Shown: positions 35,216 to 44,126 of the stretch, piece by piece
Numbering within the stretch: the stretch's first letter is position 1
Layout: each line of letters begins with the position of its first letter
Origin: Nitrospirota bacterium
GTDB taxonomy: Bacteria; Nitrospirota; Leptospirillia; Leptospirillales; Leptospirillaceae
DNA length: 64,000 bases
NCBI GenBank assembly: GCA_021801345.1
Contig: JAJYYA010000027.1
Coordinates: 1-64,000 of the forward strand
Direction of reading: 5' to 3'
Program-made: the position numbers and the translations under genes
Notes under the pieces: generated by a model
What the model was told of the DNA's origin: nothing
Database searches by the model: none
What the model saw: the letters and a program-made list of their open reading frames with translations, nothing else

Positions 35216-35276
35216 GATCCTCGACAGGGGAGGTCGCTAAACATTTTCACCGCTTTCAAAAAAGGAGACACACACG

Positions 35277-35939
35277 ATGCGACCCACCTCAACACGACAC
35301 CATGGACGATTTCGTTTTATTCCGGCCGAAGGGCTGACCGCCATCGCCATCATGGGCCTTCTTACCTTTTCGGGATGCGCGTCCTACGGACCGGCGCCTC
35401 CGGTGGTCGTCTCCGCTCCGACCTCCGAAGGGGCCGGATCGGTCGCCGCCCGGGGTTTTGTTCCCCTTTCGGTCCTTCCGACGACAACTCCCGCCGACAT
35501 GGCCGATGTGGGAACGCTCTACCACCAGGACGGAAGCTACTCCCAGCTTGTTCCCCGGGACCCCGTCGCCCCTGCTCTCGACACAATTCTCGTCAAAGAG
35601 CTCAGAAAAGCCGGATACGATCCGGTGCTCTCGCCTGCGCCGGCCCCCAAAGACGCCCCGACACTGTCGCTCAAGGTGACGGTTTTCCAAGACAATGTGC
35701 GCCAGAGTCTGGTCGAAGCAAAGCAAACAGCCCGGATCGCATTCCAGGCAACGCTCGTCATCCATGACGGGCGCACGACCCGGACAATGACCCGCACGAT
35801 CTCTCGCCATCTCTCCCCCAAGCCGGTCGTCTCGTTCGATCCCGGGACGCTTTCTGCGCTGATGGGGGAGCTCTTTGCGAAGAGCCTACGGGAGGATCTC
35901 ATCCCGTCGATTAAGGCCAAGACAGGAGCCTCGCAGTGA
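35277..35939 (+). CDS. Outer membrane lipoprotein of unknown function
   Basis: The 220-residue protein has a signal peptide ending in the lipobox FSGC (Cys near residue 34), then a Pro/Val/Ser-rich linker. A globular part (about 75-215) shows alternating strands and the pattern ILVKELRKAGYDPV and TLSLKVTVFQDN. It resembles YajG- or LptE-like lipoproteins in outline only. Its stop overlaps the GTG of the next gene, a membrane-anchored cytochrome c, so the two are coupled. Confidence 0.75.
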   Translation: MRPTSTRHHGRFRFIPAEGLTAIAIMGLLTFSGCASYGPAPPVVVSAPTSEGAGSVAARGFVPLSVLPTTTPADMADVGTLYHQDGSYSQLVPRDPVAPALDTILVKELRKAGYDPVLSPAPAPKDAPTLSLKVTVFQDNVRQSLVEAKQTARIAFQATLVIHDGRTTRTMTRTISRHLSPKPVVSFDPGTLSALMGELFAKSLREDLIPSIKAKTGASQ

Positions 35940-36286
35940 CCAATCGCCCTCTTTCCAACGGCAAAGCCCTGGCCATCACGGTCGGGGCGGCCGCCTTCTT
36001 TTTTGGACTTCTCCTCTTTATTCCCTCCCCCCGCTCGCGCCCTCCTCAAGTCTCCTCCGACGGAGGGACGGCGAACCCGGTGACAGCGAAGGAGTCGCCC
36101 GAGAGTCTTTTCAAATCACGCTGCGTGCAGTGCCATGCTCTTCCGGCCTTGACCCACCGGACGCCGGAGGATTGGCGAATTCTCGTTCTGAAGATGAACC
36201 GCTACATGAAACAGACCGGACGACGCTCTCTCTCCGATACCGAGACCCGGGAGGTCACCCATTATATCGTCAGCAATCAGCGGTAG
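35936..36286 (+). CDS. Membrane-anchored monoheme cytochrome c
   Basis: The 116-residue protein has one N-terminal hydrophobic helix (about residues 11-28, ITVGAAAFFFGLLLFI) and one haem motif CVQCH. HALPALTHRTPEDW after it and MNRYM later could give the Met ligand of a class I cytochrome (candidate Met in LKMNRYM). The tail HYIVSNQR ends the fold. GTG 35936 overlaps the lipoprotein stop. It probably shuttles electrons in the periplasm while bound to the inner membrane. The partner is unknown. Confidence 0.85.
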   Translation: MTNRPLSNGKALAITVGAAAFFFGLLLFIPSPRSRPPQVSSDGGTANPVTAKESPESLFKSRCVQCHALPALTHRTPEDWRILVLKMNRYMKQTGRRSLSDTETREVTHYIVSNQR

Positions 36287-36305
36287 AACCTTCGGTGTGC
36301 TCCCC

Positions 36306-37436
36306 CTATCCGACGGGGGGCCTTAGCCCCCCGAACCGGAATCCGGAAAAGGAAGGCCTCTCCAAAATCCCCCTCGACATGAGGAGCACCTTGAACAGGC
36401 GCCCCATCTTGAGAGGGTGAAGAAGGATCCCCGCATTCATTAATGCCTCCGGGGAGAGCCTGTCGCCATTGGCCTCGACCCAGTCCTCAAATCCCAGCCC
36501 CATGAGCCACGACATCTGGTCGGTATAGCCTTCGAGACGATAGCCCAAAGACTTGAGCGTCCCCGCCACACGGGAAAAGTCCACAAAGGCCGTAAGATCG
36601 GTTTTTCCCGGGGAGTCGAGAAGCTCTCCGGAGACCGTGTGGTTTCTGTAGGCGAGAAGGGTGCCTTCTCGCCGCCTTTCGGACCTGAGCTCCTCTGCGA
36701 TATCCCCGTAGTCGACCCAGAGCATGAATCCCCTCTCGAGAAGCCCGTCAAGGAAACCGAGCACCGTCGGAATCTCAAGACAGATTTCGGTCTCCTGACC
36801 CTCGCGTCGGGAAAGATCAGAGCCGAACCCCTCCGCAAGGATCGCGTGAAGAGCCGGATCGGAAATCTCCCCCCACACGAAGGAGAGCCCCCCCGAGTCG
36901 TTCTTCTCGACGTAGCACTCCTCCCATCGCTTATTTTTGACACGAAGCCGGTGTACCGGAAGGGCATCGAGAAACTCGTTTCCCAGAACGACGCCGCTTG
37001 AGGGAGGGGGAAGAGCTCCTTTTTCCGAAAGAGAGGCGTCGGAGATGTTCGGCAACGCGATCCATCGCGGGGGGTGGGGGAGGTCAAAGCAGGAGAGCCT
37101 TTCCCGCTGGCGCTTCTCCAGCACCCCTGGAAGCTCGACAAGAAGGGGCAAGGTCCGGGCGTAAAAGGCCGGGTCGGCCTTTCGGAAGATGGAGAGAAGG
37201 TCCTCCATCAACGTTCCGTTGCCGGGACCGGCCTCGATCAGATAGAATGGATCGGGAGATCCCAAAGCGCGGTCGATCTCTCCGATCTGGAGTGCCAGAA
37301 GGCTGGCAAAGGCAGGGCTTGTCTCGGGGGCGGTATAGAAGTCCCCCCCTTCATGGCCGATTCCCGCATGGCGGGTATAGTAGCCATCCCGGGGCGATCC
37401 CGCCGCCTGTCTCATGAACTCACAAAAGGTCACCAT
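36306..37436 (-). CDS. SAM-dependent methyltransferase, MidA/NDUFAF7 family
   Basis: The 376-residue protein matches the class I methyltransferase family that in eukaryotes modifies complex I subunit NDUFS2 (NDUFAF7) and whose bacterial members are poorly known. Blocks are FMRQAAGSPRDGYYTR, GDFYTAPETSPAFASLLA, LIEAGPGNGTLMEDLL (SAM loop) and VVLGNEFLDALPVHRL. The gene is convergent with the cytochrome gene. The 3' end contains a GGGGGGC-CTTA-GCCCCCC hairpin within the coding region, without a T-tract. Confidence 0.9.
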   Translation of the reverse strand: MVTFCEFMRQAAGSPRDGYYTRHAGIGHEGGDFYTAPETSPAFASLLALQIGEIDRALGSPDPFYLIEAGPGNGTLMEDLLSIFRKADPAFYARTLPLLVELPGVLEKRQRERLSCFDLPHPPRWIALPNISDASLSEKGALPPPSSGVVLGNEFLDALPVHRLRVKNKRWEECYVEKNDSGGLSFVWGEISDPALHAILAEGFGSDLSRREGQETEICLEIPTVLGFLDGLLERGFMLWVDYGDIAEELRSERRREGTLLAYRNHTVSGELLDSPGKTDLTAFVDFSRVAGTLKSLGYRLEGYTDQMSWLMGLGFEDWVEANGDRLSPEALMNAGILLHPLKMGRLFKVLLMSRGILERPSFSGFRFGGLRPPVG

Positions 37437-37466
37437 CCCTTAATCCTTATCCTTTGCAGGCGACAC

Positions 37467-37751
37467 ATGCTGATCCGCCTCCTTTTCATCGCCTTTCTTC
37501 TTGTCCTGGTGGGCCGTGCGGCGCGCACGCTTCTCGGGAGCCCGCACAAAAAACCCGGCCCCGAGTCCCCCCGGCCCCTCGTCGTCGATCCGGTCTGCGG
37601 CCTCTACATCGACCCGGCCGACGCTCTTTCCGCCCGGGATCTTGCCGGGCAATCCGTCTACTTTTGCAGCGGAGAGTGCCGCGACAGATACCTGTCCTCA
37701 CACCTTCCCCTTCGCGGATCCGGAAAAGCGAGCCCTCCCGATGGAGATTGA
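37467..37751 (+). CDS. Small membrane-anchored YHS/TRASH-domain protein
   Basis: The 94-residue protein has an N-terminal membrane helix (LIRLLFIAFLLVLVG) and a YHS domain. DPVCGLYIDPADALSAR and VYFCSGECRDRYLS provide three Cys for metal binding (C in DPVC, FCS and GEC). YHS/TRASH domains bind transition metals and are often found with copper or iron handling proteins. Here the next gene, glycerate 2-kinase, overlaps by 11 bases, with no metal genes nearby. The ribosome site is weak (GCAGG). Confidence 0.8.
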   Translation: MLIRLLFIAFLLVLVGRAARTLLGSPHKKPGPESPRPLVVDPVCGLYIDPADALSARDLAGQSVYFCSGECRDRYLSSHLPLRGSGKASPPDGD

Positions 37752-39051
37752 GACTCTCCGGACGAAGCTTCTGGCCGCCGTTCCGGACTACATGGCGGAG
37801 ATCGCCCCCGGCCCTCTCATCAGACGCTACCTCGAGAAGAACCCTGCGCCCCCTCTTCCCGCAGGGCCCAAGGCCCTTCTCTCCCTTGGCAAAGCGGCAG
37901 GAGCCATGACGGCCACCCTTGCCGACACCTTCGACGTCGCCCCCGCCCACACCCTTTCGATTCTTCCCGAGGGATACCCCCCTCCCCCCCCGTCCTATCC
38001 CCTCTTTTGGGGATCGCATCCCCTCCCCGACAGACGGAGCCTCGAGGCCTTCGAACGACTTCGCGACTTCATCCACACGCTTCCGGACGAGAGGCTCTTA
38101 GTCGTCGCCCTTTCGGGGGGAAGTTCAAGTCTCGTCGTCCAACCGCTCCCCCCGGTGGGCCTCGAGGACAAGGTTTCGCTCTCGAAGCGTCTCATTGAGA
38201 GCGGGGCCCCGATCGAGACGGTCAACGCCCTGCGCATCCATCTTTCGTCCTTCAAGGGAGGAGGGCTGGCCCGGATGATCGGCTCGCGCCCCTCGCTGAC
38301 CTACATCCTCTCAGACATTCCCGGAGACGGAGCGTCTCTCGTCGGATCCTCTCCCATGTTTTCGGTCCTAAGAGACGGGCCGGGGATGCTCTCCGCGCTT
38401 GAACTCTGGCTTGGCGACACAATCCCAGAGCCGGTTCGCAGGCTTCTTCTTTCCCTGCCGTCCCTCCCTCCCCCGCCTCCGGCTTCCCAGGCCCTCTTCG
38501 GAGGCGTTCTGGCCTCCTCAAAAACACTCATCTCCGCCATGCAAAAAATTTTCCTGCCGATTGCTCCGCTCTCCGGGCTTCCCCTCCACATTCTCTCGGA
38601 GGAGCTTTGCGGAGAAGCCCGGGAGGTCGGACGGGTTCTGGCCTCCCAGATCCGATGGCATGCGCCCACTCATCCGGAAGGAGCCCTCTGGGCAGCCTCC
38701 GGAGAGACCACCGTCACGCTTTCCCAAGGATCTCCCGGCCGGGGAGGACGAACTCAGGAACTGGCACTCTCCCTCGCTCTTTCGCTTTCAAAAACCTCCG
38801 CACTCGTCCTCTCTCTGGCCTCGGACGGCTCCGACGGCAACTCCGGTCTGGCGGGAGCCCTCCTTCCGAGCGCCCCTTTTTGCAATCCCCGCCTCGCCCA
38901 CGAAGGGCAGGAGGCCCTCTTTCGCCATGATTCCGGAGAATTCCTCGAGCGCCACGGATGGGGCATCCGGACCGGACCCTCCGGCACCAACCTCAACGAC
39001 CTTCTCATGGTCGTCTATCCTCCCTCCTCCCCACCTAGGAGTCCCCTATGA
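37741..39051 (+). CDS. Glycerate 2-kinase (MOFRL family)
   Basis: The 436-residue enzyme should phosphorylate D-glycerate at the 2-position, linking photorespiration-like glycolate or serine metabolism to 2-phosphoglycerate. LSLGKAAGAMT, LSGGSSSLVV and the C-terminal MOFRL block SLASDGSDGNSG with GTNLNDLL are characteristic. ATG 37741 lies inside the end of the YHS gene; the longer frame to 37501 is rejected. The next small gene overlaps its stop as ATGA. Confidence 0.92.
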   Translation: MEIETLRTKLLAAVPDYMAEIAPGPLIRRYLEKNPAPPLPAGPKALLSLGKAAGAMTATLADTFDVAPAHTLSILPEGYPPPPPSYPLFWGSHPLPDRRSLEAFERLRDFIHTLPDERLLVVALSGGSSSLVVQPLPPVGLEDKVSLSKRLIESGAPIETVNALRIHLSSFKGGGLARMIGSRPSLTYILSDIPGDGASLVGSSPMFSVLRDGPGMLSALELWLGDTIPEPVRRLLLSLPSLPPPPPASQALFGGVLASSKTLISAMQKIFLPIAPLSGLPLHILSEELCGEAREVGRVLASQIRWHAPTHPEGALWAASGETTVTLSQGSPGRGGRTQELALSLALSLSKTSALVLSLASDGSDGNSGLAGALLPSAPFCNPRLAHEGQEALFRHDSGEFLERHGWGIRTGPSGTNLNDLLMVVYPPSSPPRSPL

Positions 39052-39404
39052 CATTTCCACGAAGCGCCCTGAGCCTTTTCGCCTTGGCCTGCCTTCTTGC
39101 TCTTTCCCCGATCTCCTCCCATGCCTCCGGGCTTCCCCCCCCCGGGCTTGAGTATCCCGTTGTCTGGTGGGCACAAAACCACGTCAAGGAGGCCCTTCGG
39201 CTCTACCGGACCACCTCCTGGCAATCCCTCGGCGAGGCCTGCCGGTCGGGCATTCTCTCCCGCAAGACCGGAACGAGAGCCCTTGGGGCATTTATTCGGG
39301 ACCATCGCAGGCGAACCTTCTGCCGACGCTTTCCCGGCCCCACCCATCATCTTCTCAGAGAAGCTCCCTACTTTATGGTCAGACCGCCCGGCGCCCAGAA
39401 ATAG
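39048..39404 (+). CDS. Small exported protein of unknown function
   Basis: The 118-residue product begins with a clear signal peptide (LFALACLLALSPISSHASG, cleavage near residue 27). The mature part is basic (many Arg), contains two Cys and no known domain. ATG 39048 overlaps the glycerate kinase stop. The last 37 bases overlap, tail to tail, the 3' end of sppA on the other strand. It could be a real secreted peptide or a weak gene; the signal peptide and coupling favour a real one. Confidence 0.55.
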   Translation: MTFPRSALSLFALACLLALSPISSHASGLPPPGLEYPVVWWAQNHVKEALRLYRTTSWQSLGEACRSGILSRKTGTRALGAFIRDHRRRTFCRRFPGPTHHLLREAPYFMVRPPGAQK

Positions 39405-40372
39405 AGCGGTTCGGGTCCCAGAGAACGGATCAGACCCACAAGTGCGGCAGCCGAGACCGACGAGATCCCGCCCGCCTCCATCCCGAAGAGCGGAGGCGAA
39501 CCTCCACCGCTCTCTTCGTAGGTCACCAGACGAAGCTTTTGGGTTTTTGTGATCCTCTCCAGGTGACGGACAAGATCCGAGCGGTACCCGACCCGATCCA
39601 CAAGGCCCAGCGAACGTGCCAGAGAGGCAGGATAGACGCGGCCGTCGGCAAGAGGACCCAGCCTTTCGGGAGTCATTTTTCGTCCCCTCTCGACAACCCG
39701 AAGAAAGTTCCCGTAAAAATCCTTCACCAGTCCTTCAAAGATCGCCCTGTCCTCAGGCGTCATCTTTCGAAGGGGGGACCCCATCTCCTTTTCCGGCCCC
39801 GACGCAACCGTTCTGTCGGTAATTCCGACCTTCTTCATAAGACCTTCGACCCCGATATTGGCGATCAAGACACCGATACTTCCCACCACGCTCGTCGGGT
39901 GCGCCCAGACCTCATCGGCCGCCATTGCCGCGTAGTAGGCCCCTGAGGCTCCAAGATCCCCGAAGAACGCCACAACCGGGATCCGTGTTCTCTCCCGGAA
40001 GAGCATGATTCTGTGGTAGAGCCTGTCAGAGGCGGTCACCGTTCCTCCAGGGCTGTCGATCTCCAGAACGACGCCACGTACATGGGGGTCGCGCGACGCC
40101 TTATCGAGCTCCCGCTCAAGCTGGCGAACCTGATTGACCCTTCCTCCGAGAAAAGGAGTGCCCTTCTTGTTCGCCTGGTCTCCGATGAATCCTCTGACGG
40201 GCAGAAAGACCACCTTCTCTACAGCGCCTCCTGCCGGGCGAAGGTCCTTCTCAACGAGCCCCCGGTCCTCGGGGAAGAGGTTGACCGTCACGCATCCGCC
40301 CAAAAAAAGCAGACCCAAGGCAACAAAAATCGCCCTGCCAGATCTGGTGGTGATTGTTTTTGAGAGGTCCAT
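39368..40372 (-). CDS. sppA: Signal peptide peptidase SppA (S49 family)
   Basis: The 334-residue protease should digest signal peptides in the inner membrane. The N-terminal hydrophobic segment ends in LLFLGGC, a lipobox-like site. The catalytic serine sits in GDLGASGAYYAA and the lysine in ASGPEKEMGSP, matching the Ser-Lys dyad of the short (SppA36) form. EIDSPGGTVTASDRLY is the oligomer-contact block. It is the last gene of an operon after yajQ (20-bp gap). Confidence 0.94.
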   Translation of the reverse strand: MDLSKTITTRSGRAIFVALGLLFLGGCVTVNLFPEDRGLVEKDLRPAGGAVEKVVFLPVRGFIGDQANKKGTPFLGGRVNQVRQLERELDKASRDPHVRGVVLEIDSPGGTVTASDRLYHRIMLFRERTRIPVVAFFGDLGASGAYYAAMAADEVWAHPTSVVGSIGVLIANIGVEGLMKKVGITDRTVASGPEKEMGSPLRKMTPEDRAIFEGLVKDFYGNFLRVVERGRKMTPERLGPLADGRVYPASLARSLGLVDRVGYRSDLVRHLERITKTQKLRLVTYEESGGGSPPLFGMEAGGISSVSAAALVGLIRSLGPEPLYFWAPGGLTIK

Positions 40373-40392
40373 CTGGTCTCCTCGGCTTTGTT

Positions 40393-40884
40393 TTAGCGAT
40401 AGTTGTTGAACTGAAGATCGATCCCGAAGTCGGTGGCTTTAAGACGGGCGATCACGCCTTGAAGATCATCGCGGGACTTCCCGGTTACGCGAATGCTGTC
40501 CCCCTGGATCTGGGCCTGCACCTTGAGCTTTGTTCCCTTAATCTCCTTGACGACCTCTTTGGCGACCTCCGCGGACAGCCCCTGCTTAAGCGCGATCCGT
40601 TGTCGAACCGTCCCGCCCAGCGCCTCTTCGACTTTTTTCTTGTCGAGATTTTTGAGCGGAATTCCCCGGCGCACCAGCTTGGACTCGAGAACATCGATGA
40701 CGGCCACGAGCTTGTGGGAGTCTTTCGCCGAAAGGACCAGTTCCTCCTTCTCCCATTCTATTTTGGCCCCGCTGTCCTTGAGGTCAAAGCGGGTTCCGAT
40801 CTCTTTGATGGCTTGCTCGACAGCATTTTTTGCCTCCTGCAAGTCGACCTTCGACACCACATCAAATGAGGCTTCAGACGCCAT
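40393..40884 (-). CDS. yajQ: YajQ family nucleotide-binding protein
   Basis: The 163-residue protein is a cytoplasmic two-ferredoxin-fold protein. YajQ homologues bind cyclic di-GMP in Xanthomonas and nucleotides elsewhere. The start ASEASFDVVSKVDLQEAKNA and the end SIRVTGKSRDDLQ, followed by DFGIDLQFNNYR, are diagnostic. It fits the cyclic di-GMP theme with the GGDEF protein in the same window, although the two are far apart. It lies between the ABC-2 permease and sppA. Confidence 0.95.
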   Translation of the reverse strand: MASEASFDVVSKVDLQEAKNAVEQAIKEIGTRFDLKDSGAKIEWEKEELVLSAKDSHKLVAVIDVLESKLVRRGIPLKNLDKKKVEEALGGTVRQRIALKQGLSAEVAKEVVKEIKGTKLKVQAQIQGDSIRVTGKSRDDLQGVIARLKATDFGIDLQFNNYR

Positions 40885-40908
40885 CCTTCTCCTCCTTTTA
40901 GTTTTAAA

Positions 40909-41745
40909 CTAGTCCGTTTTATTGAAGAGGACGACGGAGAGTGTCGCCATCGTTCCCATGAAGAGTCCGAGGCTGACGAGATCGGTCAGCATCGAATGAA
41001 AGTGAACGCCTGTCAATGCCCGGCGCAAAAGGTCGACTCCATAGGTCAAAGGATCGACCCGGGAGGCCACGGCAAGCCACGGGGGAAGTCTGTCGAGAGG
41101 ATAGAGCGCCCCCGAGAGAAAAAAGAGGGGGAGAATCACAAAGTTCATCAACACCATAAAGCCCTGGCTGGAGGTCATCCTGACACCGAGAAGAATGCCG
41201 ACCGACGTCTGAGTCAGCCCGATGAGGATCATGACAAGAAAGGCCATGAGGATCCGACCCGGGGACGGGTGCAGGTGAAAGAGAGGGAAAAGGAGCAGGA
41301 TGAGGCCCCCCTGAACGACAGAGTTCGTCGCCCCTCCGAGAATTTTTCCCGTAACGACCGCCGTCCGGGACAAGGGGGCCACCAGCACCTCCTTCAAGAA
41401 CCCCACCTCCCGGTCCCAGACAATGGCCACGCCGGCAAAAGAGGCGGTAAAAAGGACGCTCATGGCAACGATCCCCGGAAAGAGAAATCCCTGATACCCG
41501 AGAGTTCCCCCGGATCCCGTCACTCCCATCGCCCCCATCCGGGGCGAAAGGCCTCCCCCCAGGATGAAGAGAAACAAAAGCGGCTGGATAAAGGAACCCA
41601 CGAGTCGGATCCGGTCTCTCCACAGGCGGATGACATCTCTCTGCCAGAGCGTGTAGATCCCCATCAGATCCCTCGTCAGAGGAGGCGCGAGGGGTCGGCT
41701 CCTGCCCACGAGAACCGACCAGGAAACATTCTTTTCATCTGTCAT
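40909..41745 (-). CDS. ABC-2 type transporter permease
   Basis: The 278-residue membrane protein has six hydrophobic segments and the ABC-2 signature FLKEVLVAPLSRTAVVTGKILGG in the coupling region. It ends with SVVLFNKTD. The gene overlaps the ATPase gene stop in an ATGA. Drug, polysaccharide or haem-related export is possible; the substrate cannot be named from the sequence. Confidence 0.92.
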   Translation of the reverse strand: MTDEKNVSWSVLVGRSRPLAPPLTRDLMGIYTLWQRDVIRLWRDRIRLVGSFIQPLLFLFILGGGLSPRMGAMGVTGSGGTLGYQGFLFPGIVAMSVLFTASFAGVAIVWDREVGFLKEVLVAPLSRTAVVTGKILGGATNSVVQGGLILLLFPLFHLHPSPGRILMAFLVMILIGLTQTSVGILLGVRMTSSQGFMVLMNFVILPLFFLSGALYPLDRLPPWLAVASRVDPLTYGVDLLRRALTGVHFHSMLTDLVSLGLFMGTMATLSVVLFNKTD

Positions 41746-42707
41746 AAATGTTCCCCCTTCTCCGCCGTCTGTCCCTTAAGCTCGCTTCCGGTATAATGAA
41801 TGAACACATCATCGAGATTGGGACGACGCACAGAAGCCTCGCGAATCGGGAAGGGAAGCGCCCTGAGAAGATCCCACGGGGAAAGGGATTCCCCGGAAGG
41901 CATCGGAAACGATAGGGACTGCTCCTCTTTCTTGATCCTTCCGGAAAGCTTCGGGTAGGTCCCGAGAAGATACTTCATCACATCTTCGGGCTGCCCGGCT
42001 TCAAGGGTGAGCCTTTCGGAGGAGAGATCCTTTTTCAGCCGATCCGGAGTTCCCTCCGCGACGATTTTCCCGGCATTGATGATCGCGACCCTGTCCGAGC
42101 TGTCGGCCTCCTCGAGATAGTGCGTCGTCAGGAAGACGGTCATTCCTACCTCTTTCCTGACGCGATGGATGTGCTCCCACACCGAACGGCGGGAATGGGG
42201 ATCAAGCCCCAGTGTCGGCTCGTCAAGGATCAGAAGTCGAGGCGCATGAAGGAGTCCCCGAGCAATCTCCAGACGTCTTTTCATCCCTCCGGAAAAGGTC
42301 CGCACCAGGTCGTCCCGACGATCACCAAGCCCCATCACCTCCAGAAGAAATTTTCCCCGTATTCGTCTCGACACAGCGTCAATTCCATAGAGCCTTCCGT
42401 GGAACTCGAGATTTTCCCAAGCGGTCAGGCGATCGTCGAGGCTGGGATCCTGAAAAATAATTCCGATTCTCTGGCGGACCTCATGCGGCGATGTGACGAC
42501 ATCAAGCGAATCAATTTTGATCGTTCCTTTTGTCGGCCTCAAAAGGGCCACCATCATCTGGATGGTTGTCGTCTTTCCAGCCCCGTTCGGTCCAAGAAAG
42601 GAAAAAAACTCCCCCTCTCCTACCGAAAAGGAGATGTCGTCGACGGCCGTCCGCGATCCTTTCCGGCCTTTATAGATTTTCGAAAGATGCTGAGCCTCAA
42701 TCATCAT
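41742..42707 (-). CDS. ABC transporter ATP-binding protein, DrrA-like
   Basis: The 321-residue ATPase has Walker A FLGPNGAGKTTTIQMM, signature FSGGMKRRLEIARGL, Walker B LLILDEPTLGLDP and the switch His in FLTTHYLEEADSS. The C-terminal domain (about 215-321) is that of DrrA-type daunorubicin/multidrug subfamily. ATG 42707 was chosen over a TTG at 42716. It pairs with the permease that follows. YajQ and SppA genes downstream share the direction. Confidence 0.94.
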   Translation of the reverse strand: MMIEAQHLSKIYKGRKGSRTAVDDISFSVGEGEFFSFLGPNGAGKTTTIQMMVALLRPTKGTIKIDSLDVVTSPHEVRQRIGIIFQDPSLDDRLTAWENLEFHGRLYGIDAVSRRIRGKFLLEVMGLGDRRDDLVRTFSGGMKRRLEIARGLLHAPRLLILDEPTLGLDPHSRRSVWEHIHRVRKEVGMTVFLTTHYLEEADSSDRVAIINAGKIVAEGTPDRLKKDLSSERLTLEAGQPEDVMKYLLGTYPKLSGRIKKEEQSLSFPMPSGESLSPWDLLRALPFPIREASVRRPNLDDVFIHYTGSELKGQTAEKGEHL

Positions 42708-42802
42708 TTTCCCCAAGATTGGTCATGAAACGTTTTCTCTTCTATTCTACCCGGAACGCTCTCACGGTTCGAGAGATCTTTTTGTTCCAACACTTTCTGG
42801 GC

Positions 42803-42831
42803 AAAAAAAAACGGCAGGATTTCTCCTGCCG
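42803..42831 (-). terminator. Rho-independent terminator of the bc-complex operon
   Basis: On the minus strand CGGCAGGA, loop GAAA, TCCTGCCG form a perfect 8-bp stem with a stable tetraloop followed by nine T. It lies 24 bp after the tetraheme cytochrome stop and separates that operon from the ABC transporter genes. Confidence 0.95.
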
Positions 42832-42854
42832 TCTTTCTAGAGACCGGGGGTTGA

Positions 42855-43814
42855 TCAATTGGTCTGGGCGACCTTCTCTTCCCCGGGAATGAAGACTCCC
42901 TTGTAGTTCGTGATCGGAATCGGAATCGGACGTCCATTGTCCCGGTCGATCGGAAGGAACTTTTGGGGAATGGTGATCACCGACGGATCATCTAGACCGA
43001 GAACCCAAGTGGTCAGAGCTGTCGTCTGAAGGTCCGTCAGATGAAAGTTCGGCATGATCGTCGGCGGAACCTTGAATGCGGGGATCCCCGGGGAAATCTT
43101 TCGGGGATTCTTGAAATGCTCCCACTCCCACTCGCGCATCGAATGCAGACCACCGACATGGTTAAAGTCGTGAACATTATAGAACCCAAGCTCCGTCCGG
43201 CTGCCGAACCCCGAAAGATCGGGGGCCAAGACTCCGTGAAGATTGAACTGGGTCATCGTATGGCAAGATCCACAGCCTTTCTGAACAATCGTCTTTTTTG
43301 CGAGGTTCAGGAACGGGGTCATTGGCGGATTGATCCCCGGCTTGAAAAGATCGGTGTGGCACTTGAGGCAGGAGGCCTCGGAGAATGCCCCCCGTTTGGG
43401 CTGATAGTTGAGCGATGTATTGAAGCCGTGCGCCTGAGAAACCGTCGTTGAGACCCCCTGACCATCATGGCAGATGGTGCAGCCGAACTTCTCGAAGGGA
43501 TGCTTACCGATATATCCGGAAAGATCCGGGTGCGTCGTAAAGGGTTCCGGCGCCGTCTTGAATGCGGGAATGGCAATCCCCATATGGCAGGTCATGCAGC
43601 GGTCCGGCTTGTTCATGATCGGATTCCAGATCTGCACCACAGTCAGCGTGGAGTTGGCCAGTTCCGGCTTGTGTGTGATTTTGGCCAGAAGCTGGTAATA
43701 GGCGCGCTGGTATGTCATCCATTCCGGGTGGGTATCCTTATAGAGCTCATAAAAGAAAACCGCCCCGAGAAGGATCGTCGAGAGGAAGAAAAGACCGTAA
43801 ACACGCATTTTCAT
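42855..43814 (-). CDS. Tetraheme cytochrome c subunit of the bc complex
   Basis: The 319-residue protein has an N-terminal membrane anchor (about residues 4-22) and four haem motifs, CMTCH (73-77), CTICH (112-116), CLKCH (149-153) and CGSCH (181-185). His-rich spacing gives possible distal ligands. The C-terminal third has no haem motif. It takes the place of cytochrome c1 or f as the electron exit of a quinol-cytochrome c reductase. Overlap with the small membrane subunit gene (ATGA) and the terminator after it make it the last gene of the operon. Multiheme c subunits in bc complexes are known from Nitrospirota and anammox bacteria. Confidence 0.9.
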   Translation of the reverse strand: MKMRVYGLFFLSTILLGAVFFYELYKDTHPEWMTYQRAYYQLLAKITHKPELANSTLTVVQIWNPIMNKPDRCMTCHMGIAIPAFKTAPEPFTTHPDLSGYIGKHPFEKFGCTICHDGQGVSTTVSQAHGFNTSLNYQPKRGAFSEASCLKCHTDLFKPGINPPMTPFLNLAKKTIVQKGCGSCHTMTQFNLHGVLAPDLSGFGSRTELGFYNVHDFNHVGGLHSMREWEWEHFKNPRKISPGIPAFKVPPTIMPNFHLTDLQTTALTTWVLGLDDPSVITIPQKFLPIDRDNGRPIPIPITNYKGVFIPGEEKVAQTN

Positions 43815-44026
43815 TCTTTACGTCCCCTTTCCGTGGTCTGGGCCGATTTGCGGAGAGGATGGCCTTCGGGATAGAAGGAGCCTTCCTGCCACTTCTGGAA
43901 CCAGATAACAAGATAGTAAAAAATGGCAGTTCCCACAAAAAGGGTCAGGGAGATGCCGATCCGGTAGGGATACCCGAAATATTCCTCAACCCAGGGGGCA
44001 TTGAGCAACTGATGAAACTGATCCAT
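43811..44026 (-). CDS. Small membrane subunit of the bc complex
   Basis: The 71-residue protein has one hydrophobic segment (GISLTLFVGTAIFYYLVIWF, about residues 24-43) followed by a charged tail. It sits between the cytochrome b C-terminal half and the tetraheme cytochrome gene, coupled to the latter by ATGA. No cofactor motif is present. Its place in the operon suggests a structural subunit; no family is recognised. Confidence 0.8.
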   Translation of the reverse strand: MDQFHQLLNAPWVEEYFGYPYRIGISLTLFVGTAIFYYLVIWFQKWQEGSFYPEGHPLRKSAQTTERGRKE

Positions 44027-44126
44027 CGAACCTCCTTGCCCGACATTCGCGGACAGATTTTATCCCCGGAGGCGGGAGCGGCTCAATTTGGCCGTCCCCT
44101 CCGTTAAAGTCCACCAAACTGACAGA

